From Thraustochytrium sp. TN22 (lineage: Eukaryota > Sar > Bigyra > Thraustochytrida > Thraustochytriidae): 64,000 bases of DNA. Position 1 is the stretch's first letter, and every line of letters begins with the position of its first letter. A program made the position numbers and the translations under genes. Positions 47,926-59,265 of this stretch are shown one piece after another. The stretch is taken from assembly GCA_013306675.1 (NCBI GenBank), contig JABLUY010000160.1:1-64000 (forward strand). Reading direction: 5' to 3'. The notes under the pieces are model-generated. The model made no database searches. It was not told the origin of the DNA and saw only the letters and a list, made by a program, of their open reading frames with translations.

Positions 47926-49605
47926 GATCTGGCACCACAACCACTGAAACCGCAGGGAAGGGGGGCCGCCGTCCCCACCTCTCGCTACCGGAGACGTCTC
48001 GTCATCGTCCCCTGTACGCGGGGACTGACCCGAGCCATCCCGCTGGCAAGGCCTCGGACAGATACTACTCTGAGATCAACGCGGCCGGCGTCAACCATTG
48101 GGCGCGCGCAGGCATCGCCGCAGGGCCCGGCAGGCTCACGCGGGGCAGCGGACAGCGGACGGCGGGTGCAGCACGGTGCAGTGCGGTGCGCGGGCGGTGC
48201 GAGCGCGGCGCGGGCGGCCCACGCGCACGCGCCGTGCTGCGTGCACTGCACTGCACTGCAGCGACGTCAGGCTGGCTGGTCGCGGTCCCACGCCCCGGTA
48301 CCAGTCATCCTGCAGCGCAAGTTTCCGCCGCCTTGCAGACAGCGTAGCGTCAACTTGACATGTGAATGGCATGTCAGGGTACGCCGCGAGCGAACGCGCG
48401 CCGCGCGCAGCCCCTCTGCTCAGCTCTGCCGTGCGAGCCGATCTTGGCGAGCGGGTAAAGGCAAGCGCGAGCGGGCGGACGAGCGCGGCAAGGCGCGGAC
48501 GCGAGGTCGACGCTCGAGCCCGAGCGCGGGCTCGACCCGGCCAGGCCGCCAGCCACGCAGGCACGACCCTCGGCTGGCCACGAGCGTCTTCCCGTCGACA
48601 AGAGCCTGCCTCCAGCGCGCACGCGGCCTGCGAGGCTGCGAGCCGAGTCGAGCCGAGCCGAGCCGGGCTGAGCCGAGCCGCCCGCGGCCAGGCCGAGCCG
48701 AGCCGAGCCGAGCCGTGGCCGACCGGAGGGGCTCGAGCGCTAGCTGTAGCTGGCTACTGCTCCAAGTCTTCGGCCGGCTGCTGACAGAGGCTTGCTTGGT
48801 TGTGCTGCCAGCTGACTCACTGCTCGGCCACGCCTCGGCTTCTCTTGCGCTGTAGCTCCTCTTGCTGGTGCTTTCCCTGGCTGGCGACGACCTGGCTTGG
48901 AGCCTTGGACCCGGCCCCGTCCTGCGTCCTGCGCGCGGTATTAGCGGCGGGCCAGCACCACCGCGCTGCCAGTGCAGCGGCGCAGGCAGCGAGCTGGCTG
49001 CTGATCAGAGGCGGGCTCGGATGAGTGAGATGAGAGCTCGCATCGACCAGCACTGGCAAGCTTGAGCTCCCGTGTAAGCGGCTAGCTCTGGCCGCGGCAC
49101 CGCATGCTCCTTGCTTTGTGATTGCCGCCAGCCAGGCACTGCAGTGCAAGCAGGCAGCCTGAGCCTGGGAGGCGGGCGCGCTGCACTGGCGCTGGCACTG
49201 GCAGCGCGCCACGAGGAAGGCGAGAAAGGCGAGAAGCGAGAAAGCGAGAAAGCGAGAAAGGCGAGAGAGAGCACTGCAGTCAGGCGGCAGGCAGGCGAGC
49301 AAGCACGCTAGGTCGCGCGAGGCGCGCGGGCTCCGGGCGCGGCCGGCGCGGCGCGGCGGCGCGGTTCCGTCGGGCGGAGGCGGGCGGGTCGCGGTCCTGG
49401 AGCTTGGCCTGCCTTCGCGCCAGCGCCAGCAGGCAGGCAGGCAAGGCGCCGGCCGGGCAGGCGTGGCAGAGCAGAGCAGAGCAGGCTGCGCGCGCGCGCT
49501 CGCGCGGGCCTGGGCTCGCGGCGCGCGGCGGGTTGGCGCGCGCGGCAGAGCGCGCGCGGGCAGAGGCGCGCGGCGGCGCCTGCGGCCGGCGCGCTGGCGG
49601 GCGCG
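47926..49605. other. Intergenic region with TGCAC, GAGCC and GCAGGC repeats
   Basis: No supported gene. It contains a TGCAC run at about 48238-48262, (GAGCC)n at about 48648-48712, GCGAGAAAGCGAGAAAG at about 49233-49260 and (GCAGAG)n near 49467-49480. The region leads into the 5' side of the next gene. Confidence 0.5.
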
Positions 49606-50691
49606 ATGCAGGCGGCCGGGCGGCGCGGCGGGCGCGCGGCGTCGGGCGAGGGATGGGAGATGGTGGCGACGCGGCGCGACGGAGGGCGCGCGCGAGGCGC
49701 TCGCGGCGGCGAGGGCGGCGGCAGCGGCGCGAGGCGCGGCGGGCCCGCGCGCAGCAGCAGCAGTGGCGGTGGCAGCAACGGAGCGGGCGGCAGCGGCGGC
49801 AGCGGCGGCAGCAGCCGTGAGCGAGGCCGGCGCGGAGGCGCCGGCGGCGGCAGCGGCCAAGGTGGAGGCCAAGGTGGCGCCGGCGCCAGCGGCGCCAGCG
49901 CGCGCGGCGCGGACGCGCGCGGCGAGCCGGAGAGCGAGGCACACCCAGTGGACCCTGAGACGCGGCAGCGGCTGAATAGTCTGCTGGACGACTACATCGA
50001 GAAGAAGTGCACGGCGAACGAGCAATGCCAAAAGGCCGACTTTGATGCCTCGGCGCGCGAGGCGCTGCAGCGCATCAGCTTCCTGCAGGCGCTGCAGGCC
50101 ATCGAGCACTTCGCCAGCTCCGTGTCGTCGCGCATCGTGAACCGCCCGGCCTACCTCATGGGCATCCTGCGTGGGCAGGAGGTGCACTGGGACAAGTCGC
50201 GCGCGGCCGCCAGTTTGCCGGGCGGATCCGCAGACCTGCTCGGCATGCCGAGCGAGCTCATGCTGCTTGTTGGCGAGTACTGCCTCGTCGGTCACTGCAT
50301 GCCCTCCGACTTCACCCCCGAGGTCTGCCTCGCGCTTCAGCGCCTCTCGCCCGCGCTCGCCGTCAAGGCGGTGCAGGCCTTCAACGCCAACAAGCGTATC
50401 TGCGCCGGCAACCGCGGTGGTGTGCTCAATCGCCCGCGCTTCTTTCAGCGCCTCATCCAGAACGTCGCGGACCAGAACACGGATGGGCCCGAGGAGGATG
50501 AGCCCTTGGGACCTGGCGTCCCAGCTTCTCCCCAGACGCAGACCCAGACGCAAGACGCGCAGGACACCTCGGCCTCGGACGCCGACGGCCGCGCGTCCTC
50601 CTTTGCGGCGGCCGCGGCCGCAGCGGACGCAGCCGTGGCGGCCGCCCGCAGCGAAGCCCTTCCGAATTCGGCCTGGCGCGATGGCCCCAGT

Positions 50692-50723
<32 letters not shown>

Positions 50724-52071
50724 TACCGCTGGTGGTCACACTGCTGCTGCTCCTGCTGCTGCTCCCGCTGCGCACCCTATGCACGCCCAAACACTGCTGC
50801 CACCCCTGCCCAAGAGCAACGGCAGCAGCTCGCTCAACACATCGACGACCTCGGCCAAGTCCGCGGACGGCTCGGCCTCGTCCGTGTCCACTGGCACAGG
50901 CTCCGCGGAGGCCGAAGACCACGATCACGACCCAGACCACGACGAAGACCACGACAACGACCATCAAGACCATGATCTCAGCCACGACCCGGTCCACGAC
51001 TCCTTCGACGACTTCAACGCGCGCCCTGGTAGCAGCAACAGCAACAGCAGCAGCCTGCACAGTGGTGACGTTGATGCCTTTGGCGGTGGCGTCGGTGCCC
51101 GCGCCGCCCTGTCCTCATCTTCGTCTTCATCGTCTCTCGGCGGCGCGCCCGGCCTCACCAGCCTTGGGCCCGCCGGCGCGCCCGGCTCCGGTGGCTGGGA
51201 CGAGACCGCCTTTGGCGGCGCCGGCGGCGCCGCGGCCGGCGCGGGCGCCGCTGCGAACTCGCTTTACTGGGTCACGCAGGGCATCGGTGCCTCCATGGGC
51301 GGCGCCAGCGGCAACGAGCCGTCCACGCCCAAGTCGGCGCGCGGACGCACGTCCTCGTTCATGACGCCCTCGCCGCAGGTTCACTTCAAGGAGCGCCCCC
51401 AGACAGCCGACCGCGATGCCGTGGGCGGCCGCCAGCTGCACCACCTTGAGGCTGGTCCCTTTGATGACGCACGCTCGCGCCAGTCCACCGTCGTGAGCAG
51501 CGACTTCCTGGAGGCAGGCGCCTTTGACTCGCGCAGCCGCACCAGCAGTGTCGCCTACGACCCGCAGACCGCAACGGAGCCTGGCCCGCCCGGCGCCTCG
51601 GCTGCCACCGTCTCGTGGGATGCCGTCAGCGAGCGCAGTGGGCTCTTCTTTCCCAGCTCCGGCCCGGGCCCTGCCCATGCCGCAGCACCCGAGACCGCTG
51701 TCTTTTTCTCGGGCTCTGGCGCCTTTGGCGAGCCCCAGTTCTCGCCAGACACCTGGTCTGGCCCGTCCGGCCCCAAGACGGCGGCCACCGCCGCTCCTGC
51801 CGCCGCTCCTGCTGCGGCCACGGCCGGCTCCGCCAGCGAGACGGCGTGGTCTTCACAGCGCGACGGCTCACCAGCGTCCATTGCGTCCTCGTCTGGCCGC
51901 GACCGCGCCACCGAAGCCGGCCATGCCGACCTGCACGCGCGCGTGCACCATCTCGAGACGCTCTGTGCGCGCCTCGAGCGCGAAAACTCGCAGCTTCGAC
52001 TGCGCCAGGAGGCCCTCGCCGCAGGTCTGCGCCAGCTCCTCGCCACGGCGACGGGTTCTGCCGCGCAGTAA
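49606..52071 (+). CDS. Low-complexity protein with hnRNP-Q-type acidic-domain-like repeats
   Basis: An 821-residue protein. After a Gly/Arg/Ser-rich N-terminus (about 1-120, RGG-like) there is one ordered block at about 120-290. RISFLQALQAIEHFASSVSS, RIVNRPAYLMGILRGQ, then LSPALAVKAVQAFNANKRI and NRPRFFQRLIQN read as two helical repeats resembling the acidic (NURR) domain of hnRNP Q/R, where the motif is ALxxLxxF...NKSAFLxGVMK. The rest is disordered: polyalanine, an alternating His/Asp tract (about residues 437-470), Ser/Gly-rich sequence and repeated DxxHxxEAGxFDxxSR segments. It ends in a short coiled coil (HHLETLCARLERENSQLRLR). No RRM is present. RNA-related function is inferred. Confidence 0.7.
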
Positions 52072-52775
52072 ACACATCCCTTCGTCCGCGGCGCCCCGCA
52101 CGCCTATAAACCTGTCCCTCTACGTACCACACCACACCACACCACACGACACGCTTGAAGAACCTTTTATCAAATCGACCAACCCATGAGCAATGTCCTG
52201 CGAATGATGATGACTCTGCATTGGGACAGGCAAGGGTGTCCGTGAGCCACGAAGTCACGTTCAGTGCCTTGCCTTGTTCGTAGGTTGTTGTTGTTTTTTT
52301 ACATGTTACGCACGCCGCGCGGCCATGAAGCTCGTACTCGTGCTCCGCAACAACCCGCGGCGGCCGGCCACGGGTGCGATCCATCCAGGAAAACCAGGGT
52401 GGGCAACGGCGAGAAGGACCAGCTAGCCAGCACCCGAGAGCATCAGTCGAGTCCGTGGCCATTGTCTCGCTCGCTTGGCTGGCGGCCGCCGTTCACTGTC
52501 GCCGCTGCGCCTCAAGGCCTAACTACTTCAAGTTGTTTCGCCCCCGCCAGGCCGTCCGTCACGGTGGCCGTGTCGTGGCCGCGTCACCAAGGCCTTTTCG
52601 AGACAGCGGCGCAGCGTCCGAAATCCCCCCCTCTGTTGCTTCATTCTTTCAAACATAGCGGCTGCGCGCGCGGCGGCGAGCGGCGGCGCGGCGGCGGCGC
52701 GGCGGCGGCGACGGCGGCGCGGCGACGGCAAAGGCCATCGCTGCGGCAGCCGCAGCAGCGGCAGCAGCAGCAGCA

Positions 52776-52819
<44 letters not shown>

Positions 52820-52951
52820 GGCTTCCCCGCGCCATCGGAAAGGCTCAAGCAGGTTGGCGGCGCGGCTCGCGGAAAGGCGCGGCGGCCCGCGGCAAGGCGC
52901 GCGAGGCGGCGCCCACGCGTGCGGGTAAGCGAGCGCAGCATAGACGGCACG
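52072..52951. other. Intergenic region with (CACAC)n and CGG repeats
   Basis: (ACCAC)n at about 52127-52147, then GGCGGCG-rich sequence at about 52675-52825 directly upstream of the SAPS gene, mostly CGG/CAG triplets and likely 5' UTR. No gene is seen. Confidence 0.5.
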
Positions 52952-55900
52952 ATGTACTCGTCGTCGAGCGGGATCGACTTCATGTCGGGCACGTTCTGGT
53001 CGCAGTCACAGGGCGTGGCGTTTTTCGGGAGCCCGGTGGACGATATCCTGGCCAAGGAGGATGTGGCCGTGGAGGACCTGCTGGATGAGGACACGACAAT
53101 TCAGGAGACCAAGGCGATGAACGAGAAGCTGGTGGACTTTTTGAAGGAGCCGCAGACGCTGGATCGCCTCCTCTCGTACGTCGGGTGTACCGACATGGCG
53201 ACCTTCAACGCGCTGGCGAGTGAGCGCGCCTCAGCCGGTCAAGGCCCGGTCGTGACCTTTGGCGAAGGCGCCGAGGGCAGCGCCGCGGCGACTGGCGGGC
53301 AGGGCTCCGCGCCCGCGCCGGGGCCCAAGGACACGGACCAAGCGACGCCCCAAGAGGAGTCCGAGGCGCCGGCGGATGCGGCCCCGGCCGCGGCGGACGT
53401 GCCGAGCGCCGGAGCCGGAGCCGGAGCCGGAGCTGGGGGTGAGACCGGGGACGAGACCGGGGACGAGCCGAGCCCGCAGGACGAGGCGGACGAGGAGCGC
53501 GAGGAGCGGCTGATGCGTTTCCCGTTCATTGCGTGTGAGATCCTGTGCTGCAACGTGACGCAGCTCATCGAGCCCCTGGTGAACCGCGCCGATCTCCTGT
53601 CCAAGTTCTTCTCGCTGCTGGACCGCGAGCCGCCCCTGGATTCGAGGCTGGCCGGGTACTTTTTCAAGATCCTCATGGTGCTGCTGCGGCGCGCGCCAGA
53701 GAAGGTGCTGTGGTTCTCCGTCTTCCGCAACGTTGATATCTCGGCGACCGGGTGCGAGGACGGGATCGACGGCATCGGCTGGCTCATGCCGAAGCTGCTC
53801 AAGCATATCGACTCGTACTCGGTCATGTGCTGCTTCAAGTCGCTGCTCCAGGTCGCCGCTGACGAGAGCGCACTGGGCGACGCCGATGAGGACGACGAGG
53901 ACGACAGCTCGTTCCCGGGCTACAGCCAGGGCCTGGGCGGTGGCCAGGAGTCCAAGCAGGTGGGTGACTTGGACGGCCGTGACGAGTGTGACCTCGAGGA
54001 GCGCAATGCGCTTATGCGGTCTGTGCGCTCGGTCTGGCTGGGCGGCCGCGGCGCGGCACAGGCCGTGCTCAAGACGCTGGCGGCCAGCACGAACTCGGAC
54101 TCGCACAACAATGCAGCGGAGCTCCTGGCGGACATGATCCACCGCGCCGCCATGGCGCGCCTGGCGCTTCAGCAAAGCGATGTCGTGTCGGCAATGGGCG
54201 TCGGCGGCGACGGTGAGCAAGGGGATGCGGGGTCTCCTGCCACTGCCACTGCCACTGCCGATGCCGATGCCGCTGGCGCTGCTGCTGCTGCTACTACTAC
54301 TACTACTACTGATGAAGTCGCGGCGCTGGACGGGAAGCTGCCGACGTTTAGCGCATTCGTTCTGGCGGACCGCGGCGAAGGCCCTGGTGCGGAGACAGCC
54401 ATTATCGAGTCGGGCGTGGAGTGGACGTTGCAGCTGTGCAAGGAGCTCCTCGGTGTGGCCCTCTTTGAGGCAAGCCCAAACAAGGGCACCGGCGCGAAGC
54501 TCGGACAGGGAGAAGGGCAAGAGGACGAGTCCGAGGGCACCCTCTTGCTGCGCACCGTGGAACGCGGGTCCGCAGCGGTGGCGAGCCTGCAGGTGCTGAC
54601 GCATTTGGTAAGCGCGTTCGCGCTGGAGCGCTGGGCCGCGCCGAGCGCCGAGGTGGCTTTGCACACAGGCGCACAGCACGTGACATCGGTGGACAAGCAC
54701 GCGGACCTGCCGGCGGAGCTGGACGTCATCCTGGAGCGCCTCGGCGACCTCACGAACTGCCTCAAGGCGGAGCGGCACGCCGAGCTCTTCGGTGTTTCGC
54801 CCGAGCGCGCTCGCCGCGTGCTGGGCATGCACCGGCTGCGCATCGTGGAGCTGACGTGCATGCTGGTGCACACCAAGTACCCGGAGGCGCTGGGGCGCGT
54901 AGCAAGCTGCCCGGCACGGCCGCTCGACGTGTGCATGGACCTCTTCTTTGACTTTGAGTGGAACAACTGCTTGCACTCGGTGGTTGAGCGCACGCTGCAG
55001 TTCTGCCTGCGCGGAGGCGTCTCGGAGGAGTCAATAGGCTTTGACGACCCGAGCGACGAGTCCGAGACCGGCGAGGAGGACGACGATGATGCGGAGGACG
55101 CCGACACCTTTTTTGGCCGCCGCGGCGAGGGCATTACCGTGAGTACCAAGGACCCTGCAGCCCGCAAGGTCGACGAGGAGCAGTTGCGCGTGCGCCACGA
55201 GGAGCTGGTGCGCGAGCAGCGCGCCGCGGATCAGGCGCTCGTGCCGTTGCAGCGCCACGTCTTCGAGGCCTGCGCGCTCGTGGACCGCCTGCTGCGCGCC
55301 TATGGCGCCAACCGGGAGAGCGTGGGTGAGACCGAGACCTTTTGGACGGCCCTTGACGAGAAGCGCGTCTCTGACCTGCGCGGCAAGGTGCGCTCTTGCG
55401 GCCAGCGTGGCTACATCGGGTACTGCCACCGCATCGTCAACACTGTGGCGCTTGTTGCCTCTCTCGAGCGCGGTGAGGGTCGCGACGCGGCCACGGCACC
55501 GGCGCTCGCGGCCACGGATGCCAACGCCGACTGGACCGCGCTGCTGGAAGGCGAGATTGCCGACATCAATGCCGTCGAACAGTGCCTCCTTGGCGGTTCG
55601 CGCCCGCGAACTTCCTCCATCCCGACGTCCGAGGGCCTCGGTGGCGACCTGGGCGACTTCGACGGCGACCTCTTCTCCAGCGGCGCCGCGCGCGCGGCCG
55701 CTGCCGCCGACGCTGCTGCCGAGCGCGCAGCAGCCGCTGGTATCACGATGGACGACGACGATGACGACGACGACGACGATGATGACGACGATGGCTTCGG
55801 CACCTCCAATGCGCAACGCGATGACTTCGACTTTGGCGCTGCAGACACTGGCGCGGCGGGCTTCAACCCGTTCGGGGTCGACCCGCCTGAGGCGAACGCG

Positions 55901-56236
55901 TCCGCTGTGAGCGGCGACGGCGATGATGTCATGGACCCCTTCGCGGACTTTTCGGCCTCCGCCGCCGAATCGAAGGGCCTCTCCCCGGCCAACGGCGGCG
56001 GCAACGATGGTGGCGCCGACGACGACGAGTTTGCTGCGCTGGCCGCCGAGAGTGATCCATTCGCCGAGGACGACGACGACAACAGCAAGAAGGCGGCGGC
56101 CTCCGCCATGAGTAGCGCCGATGCCCTCGCCGCCTCCATGGACGCCAGCCTCTCGCTCGGCCAGGCCAACGAAAAGCCGCCAGCGAACGGCGAAGACGCC
56201 AAATCCGATGGCTGGGTCCCCGACTTTGGCGCTTAG
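52952..56236 (+). CDS. PP6 regulatory subunit, SAPS domain
   Basis: Homologue of PPP6R1-3 and yeast Sit4-associated proteins, which direct protein phosphatase 6/Sit4. The 1,094-residue product starts MYSSSSGIDFMSGTFWSQSQ. The SAPS region shows VDDILAKEDVAVEDLLDEDT, IQETKAMNEKLVDFLKEPQT and LDRLLSYVG. After an E/A/G-rich insert (about 95-190) come MRFPFIACEILCCNVTQLIE, LLSKFFSLLDREPPLDSRLA and GYFFKILMVLLRRAPEKVL. Helical repeats continue to about residue 800, broken by acidic and Ala/Thr-rich insertions, including a tract of about 14 Asp encoded by GAC/GAT. The tail carries DPFAD motifs (FNPFGVDPPE, MDPFADFS, SDPFAED) like those that bind clathrin-adaptor appendages. The first ATG is used; a GTG frame extends 11 codons upstream. 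Confidence 0.9.
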   Translation: MYSSSSGIDFMSGTFWSQSQGVAFFGSPVDDILAKEDVAVEDLLDEDTTIQETKAMNEKLVDFLKEPQTLDRLLSYVGCTDMATFNALASERASAGQGPVVTFGEGAEGSAAATGGQGSAPAPGPKDTDQATPQEESEAPADAAPAAADVPSAGAGAGAGAGGETGDETGDEPSPQDEADEEREERLMRFPFIACEILCCNVTQLIEPLVNRADLLSKFFSLLDREPPLDSRLAGYFFKILMVLLRRAPEKVLWFSVFRNVDISATGCEDGIDGIGWLMPKLLKHIDSYSVMCCFKSLLQVAADESALGDADEDDEDDSSFPGYSQGLGGGQESKQVGDLDGRDECDLEERNALMRSVRSVWLGGRGAAQAVLKTLAASTNSDSHNNAAELLADMIHRAAMARLALQQSDVVSAMGVGGDGEQGDAGSPATATATADADAAGAAAAATTTTTTDEVAALDGKLPTFSAFVLADRGEGPGAETAIIESGVEWTLQLCKELLGVALFEASPNKGTGAKLGQGEGQEDESEGTLLLRTVERGSAAVASLQVLTHLVSAFALERWAAPSAEVALHTGAQHVTSVDKHADLPAELDVILERLGDLTNCLKAERHAELFGVSPERARRVLGMHRLRIVELTCMLVHTKYPEALGRVASCPARPLDVCMDLFFDFEWNNCLHSVVERTLQFCLRGGVSEESIGFDDPSDESETGEEDDDDAEDADTFFGRRGEGITVSTKDPAARKVDEEQLRVRHEELVREQRAADQALVPLQRHVFEACALVDRLLRAYGANRESVGETETFWTALDEKRVSDLRGKVRSCGQRGYIGYCHRIVNTVALVASLERGEGRDAATAPALAATDANADWTALLEGEIADINAVEQCLLGGSRPRTSSIPTSEGLGGDLGDFDGDLFSSGAARAAAAADAAAERAAAAGITMDDDDDDDDDDDDDDGFGTSNAQRDDFDFGAADTGAAGFNPFGVDPPEANASAVSGDGDDVMDPFADFSASAAESKGLSPANGGGNDGGADDDEFAALAAESDPFAEDDDDNSKKAAASAMSSADALAASMDASLSLGQANEKPPANGEDAKSDGWVPDFGA

Positions 56237-57407
56237 CTTCACGGCAGCGATTCCTATTTTCTGCCTCTACAAAAAGTACACAGCTTTCCCTCCATTCCAT
56301 GAGCCACATCCTGGCCTCCAGGCCGGTCATTGCAGAAACGATCTGGCTGACTGACTTGTCACGGCAAGTCAGCTGCTCGTGCATGCTTGCTTGCGCTCGA
56401 CATGACTGGTCGGCGTGCCACGGCGTTGATTTCAACGCCGCGGCAACGACGAGAGCTCGGGTCCCACTCGCCAGCCATGGCTGGTACAATCAGCTCTCGT
56501 CACGGTCCGCAAGAAGCAAACATACGAACTGTGAGAGACGTGTCGCGCCTTTAAGAGCTTCTTTCCGCATCTTGCGCTTGCCGAGCTGGCCAGCCCGCGC
56601 GGCCGCGGCCTGGCCTCGTGGCAGCCCTCAGCGGCGCCGCCGCTGGCCGGTGGCAGGCCGCTTCCGCCGCTCCAGGACGGCCCGGCTCAAGAGTCGCTGC
56701 TTTGAGATGGTGGGGGGGGGGCGTTGGATCGGGCCGCGATCGGCGTGTGGCGCTGCCGACTCGCAACCTACACAGGGGTGGCTGTGGGAGGGCGGCCCGC
56801 AGCCCGGCGGCCGCCCGTCGCAAGCGTCTTTGCGGCGCGGCGGCGCGAGGCGGCCCTCTCTCTCTCTCAGCCTGAGCCCTTTCCCACGGTACCCACGGTG
56901 CGGGCTTTGCGGTCTCCCACACCGCATTCCAAGGCAGCCTCGCTCCACTGGCGTAAGAATGTGAGGGGTCAGCCGCTGTGGAGGGGCTAAACCCCCCCTG
57001 CTCAGAGAAGCCTGGCCGCAGCCCTGCCTGGCCTCCGGCGGGAATGGCCACTGCGCGGCAAGGGCGCGCCGCGGCTCCTGCAACTAGCTCTCCCGCCATG
57101 GGCTACTTGCAGGACTCGCCGCCAGGGCCAGCCAGCTATCACTGCTAGCTAGCTAGCCAGGCAGCCGCCACCGGTAGCAAGCTCGTCTCTCTCTCTCTCT
57201 CTCTCTCGCTCGCTCGCACAGAGCAGAGCGACAGCAGAGGCCAGGCAGGCCGCGCAGACACGCGCGGCGGCGCGCGCGGCGGCGGCGACGGGCAGCCAGG
57301 CAGGCAGCTGGCGGCAGCTGGCAGGCGGCCGGGCAGGCACCGCAGCCCGCCAGGCTCGGTCGGCGGCGAGGTCGCGGCCGCGAGGTCGCGGCGCACCCGC
57401 GGCAGCC
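56237..57407. other. Intergenic region between SAPS and PCIF1 genes
   Basis: 1.17 kb without a supported gene. It holds a G9 run near 56712, (CT)n at about 56853-56868 and 57185-57208, AGCTAGCTAGCTAGC at about 57145-57158 and CAGGCAGGCAGC near 57297. The PCIF1 promoter should be in its 3' part. Confidence 0.5.
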
Positions 57408-59192
57408 ATGGCGGCGACGGGCGGCGGCGACGAGCTGTCCGCGCTCATGGCGTCGTACTACGCCAAGGAGGACGAGGCGGCCGCGCGCGACGCCGGAGAG
57501 GACAGCGACGAGCAGAGGCCAGGGGTAGCGTCGTCGAATAACAGCACGACGAGCGTCAAGAGCGAGAACGGCGGGTCCGGGAGCGGGTCCGGCGGCGAGC
57601 AGCCGTCCGCTAAACACGCCGACAAGCGCCGCCGCGTCGAGCTCAGCGACGGCAGCAGTGACGGCAGCAACAGCGGTAACAGCAACACCTGCGACGCCGC
57701 GGCAGGTGGCTCGGGCCGTGCCCGCAAACAGCAGCTCTTCCTGCAGCGACAATCCGCCAAACTGGGCGAGGCGCCCGTCTCCTCCAGTTCCGGGCAAATG
57801 GACGACGAGGACGAAGACGGTAGCGTGGACAAGAACACAGGCGGCGCCGTCAGCCTGAGCGGCAGCAGCGCCACCGACAGCGCCGTGCGCAACACCGGGC
57901 CGGTGGTCGTGGCCCCCAGTTTTCCTGCCTTCGAAGTCTGGGTTCGTGCAGAGCTGCGCAAGCTGCACGCCAAGCTTGAGCAGGCGCTGACCGCGCACCT
58001 GACAAGCGCTGAGATTTCCAAACTCCAGCTCAAGACCAATGTCACTCTCCGCAACGGCGACGCACTCTGGACACGTTGGCTCTTCGCCGCGCTCGAGAGC
58101 AGTGCGGCCCCGCGCGGGCTCGTCCCGGACGACGTGGGCCTCCAGGGCGCAGGACCGGTCATCGCCAGCGATCTCGAACCCTCCAAGGAGGCCGAAGACG
58201 CCTTGCGGGCCTTCAACACCGCCGCAGCCAGACACGTCGCCGCGCTCGTGCCGCCGGACCCGGATTCCAAGCAGGGCCGCAAGCAGCACATCGCCCTCAA
58301 TCGCGGCGCCGACTACCGCCTCACCTACCGCTCGGAAACAGTGCGCATTCGCCCCGCTCATCTCGCCCGTCTTGCGGCCCTCTATCGTAACAGTGCCCAG
58401 GCATGTCAGGAGCACCAAGCATCGGCCGCGGGATCGTCAGCGTCAGCGTCAGCGTCAACGTCAACGTCAACGTCCGCGGGGGCGACGACGGCCAAGTCTG
58501 ACAACCTCCCTCGTACACAGCTCGAGGGAGGCGAGCTGGACCGAATGCTGCAAGACCAGGCCTTCCTCAGGGCCACATTCTGCATGATCATGCGCTACGA
58601 GACCTGCGCCAGCGCCGGCTTCCAGGCCGCTCTGCCCGACGAGGTCTTCCGCCTGCTCGAGACCGAGCTGGGAGTCGAGGGCGAGTGCTTCGCCTCCCCC
58701 CTCAACCGTTTCGCGTCGCTGCCAATCTTTTGTTCTGCCTTTCCGGACACCGACGCTCCCTTCGGCTCGCGCGGGTCGTTTTTCCAGTTCTTCCCGACTC
58801 GGGGCTCATTCGAGGTCAATCCGCCTTTTACCACATCCACCATCATGCTCGCCGCTGATCACATTGGCAACCTTCTCACCGAGGCCGCCGTTGACGGAGA
58901 GCCCCTCTCGTTCACTGTTGTTGTGCCCTCGCGCTACAATTCCTTCTTCGAGAGGAGCGCGTTCCAGCGCGGTATGCTCGCCATCCCACATCGCACGCAC
59001 AACTATAAACAAGGCCACCAGCACAAGACCAAGTCCAGGACATCCGTCGCGTCCACTACTGATACGACCCTGCATGTCCTCCAGACGGAGGCCGCCATGG
59101 AGCGCTGGACCTTCACGGAGGACCTCCGCGAACGCATCGCCGGTGCCTTCCGCGGGCCTGCAGCAGAATCATCAGAAACGCGTTCCACATGA
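57408..59192 (+). CDS. PCIF1: Cap-specific N6-adenosine methyltransferase PCIF1/CAPAM
   Basis: Nuclear methyltransferase that adds N6-methyl to the cap-adjacent 2'-O-methyladenosine of mRNA. The 594-residue product has a disordered N-terminus (about 1-165). Then come the helical domain (FEVWVRAELRKLHAKLEQAL, ALWTRWLFAALES) and the catalytic core: GECFASPLNRFASLPIFCSA, FPDTDAPFGSRGSFFQF and the motif FEVNPPF (Asn471), the NPPF that in human PCIF1 binds the target adenine. LSFTVVVPSRY and FKRHQL-like QRGMLAIPH follow. The WW domain by which human PCIF1 binds the RNA polymerase II tail is not seen. A TCAGCG/TCAACG hexamer repeat encodes an SA/ST run near residue 350. Core identification is strong; recruitment to polymerase may differ. 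Confidence 0.93.
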   Translation: MAATGGGDELSALMASYYAKEDEAAARDAGEDSDEQRPGVASSNNSTTSVKSENGGSGSGSGGEQPSAKHADKRRRVELSDGSSDGSNSGNSNTCDAAAGGSGRARKQQLFLQRQSAKLGEAPVSSSSGQMDDEDEDGSVDKNTGGAVSLSGSSATDSAVRNTGPVVVAPSFPAFEVWVRAELRKLHAKLEQALTAHLTSAEISKLQLKTNVTLRNGDALWTRWLFAALESSAAPRGLVPDDVGLQGAGPVIASDLEPSKEAEDALRAFNTAAARHVAALVPPDPDSKQGRKQHIALNRGADYRLTYRSETVRIRPAHLARLAALYRNSAQACQEHQASAAGSSASASASTSTSTSAGATTAKSDNLPRTQLEGGELDRMLQDQAFLRATFCMIMRYETCASAGFQAALPDEVFRLLETELGVEGECFASPLNRFASLPIFCSAFPDTDAPFGSRGSFFQFFPTRGSFEVNPPFTTSTIMLAADHIGNLLTEAAVDGEPLSFTVVVPSRYNSFFERSAFQRGMLAIPHRTHNYKQGHQHKTKSRTSVASTTDTTLHVLQTEAAMERWTFTEDLRERIAGAFRGPAAESSETRST

Positions 59193-59238
59193 CATGCATG
59201 CGTTTACCACTGATTTTATTTGATTTCCTGCACCCGCT

Positions 59239-59264
59239 TGAGAGAGAGAGAGAGAGAGAGAGAG
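59239..59264. repeat. (GA)n tract at the border of the repeat-rich region
   Basis: About twelve GA dinucleotides between the PCIF1 stop and the start of the mobile-element sequence. Confidence 0.9.
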
Positions 59265-59265
59265 T

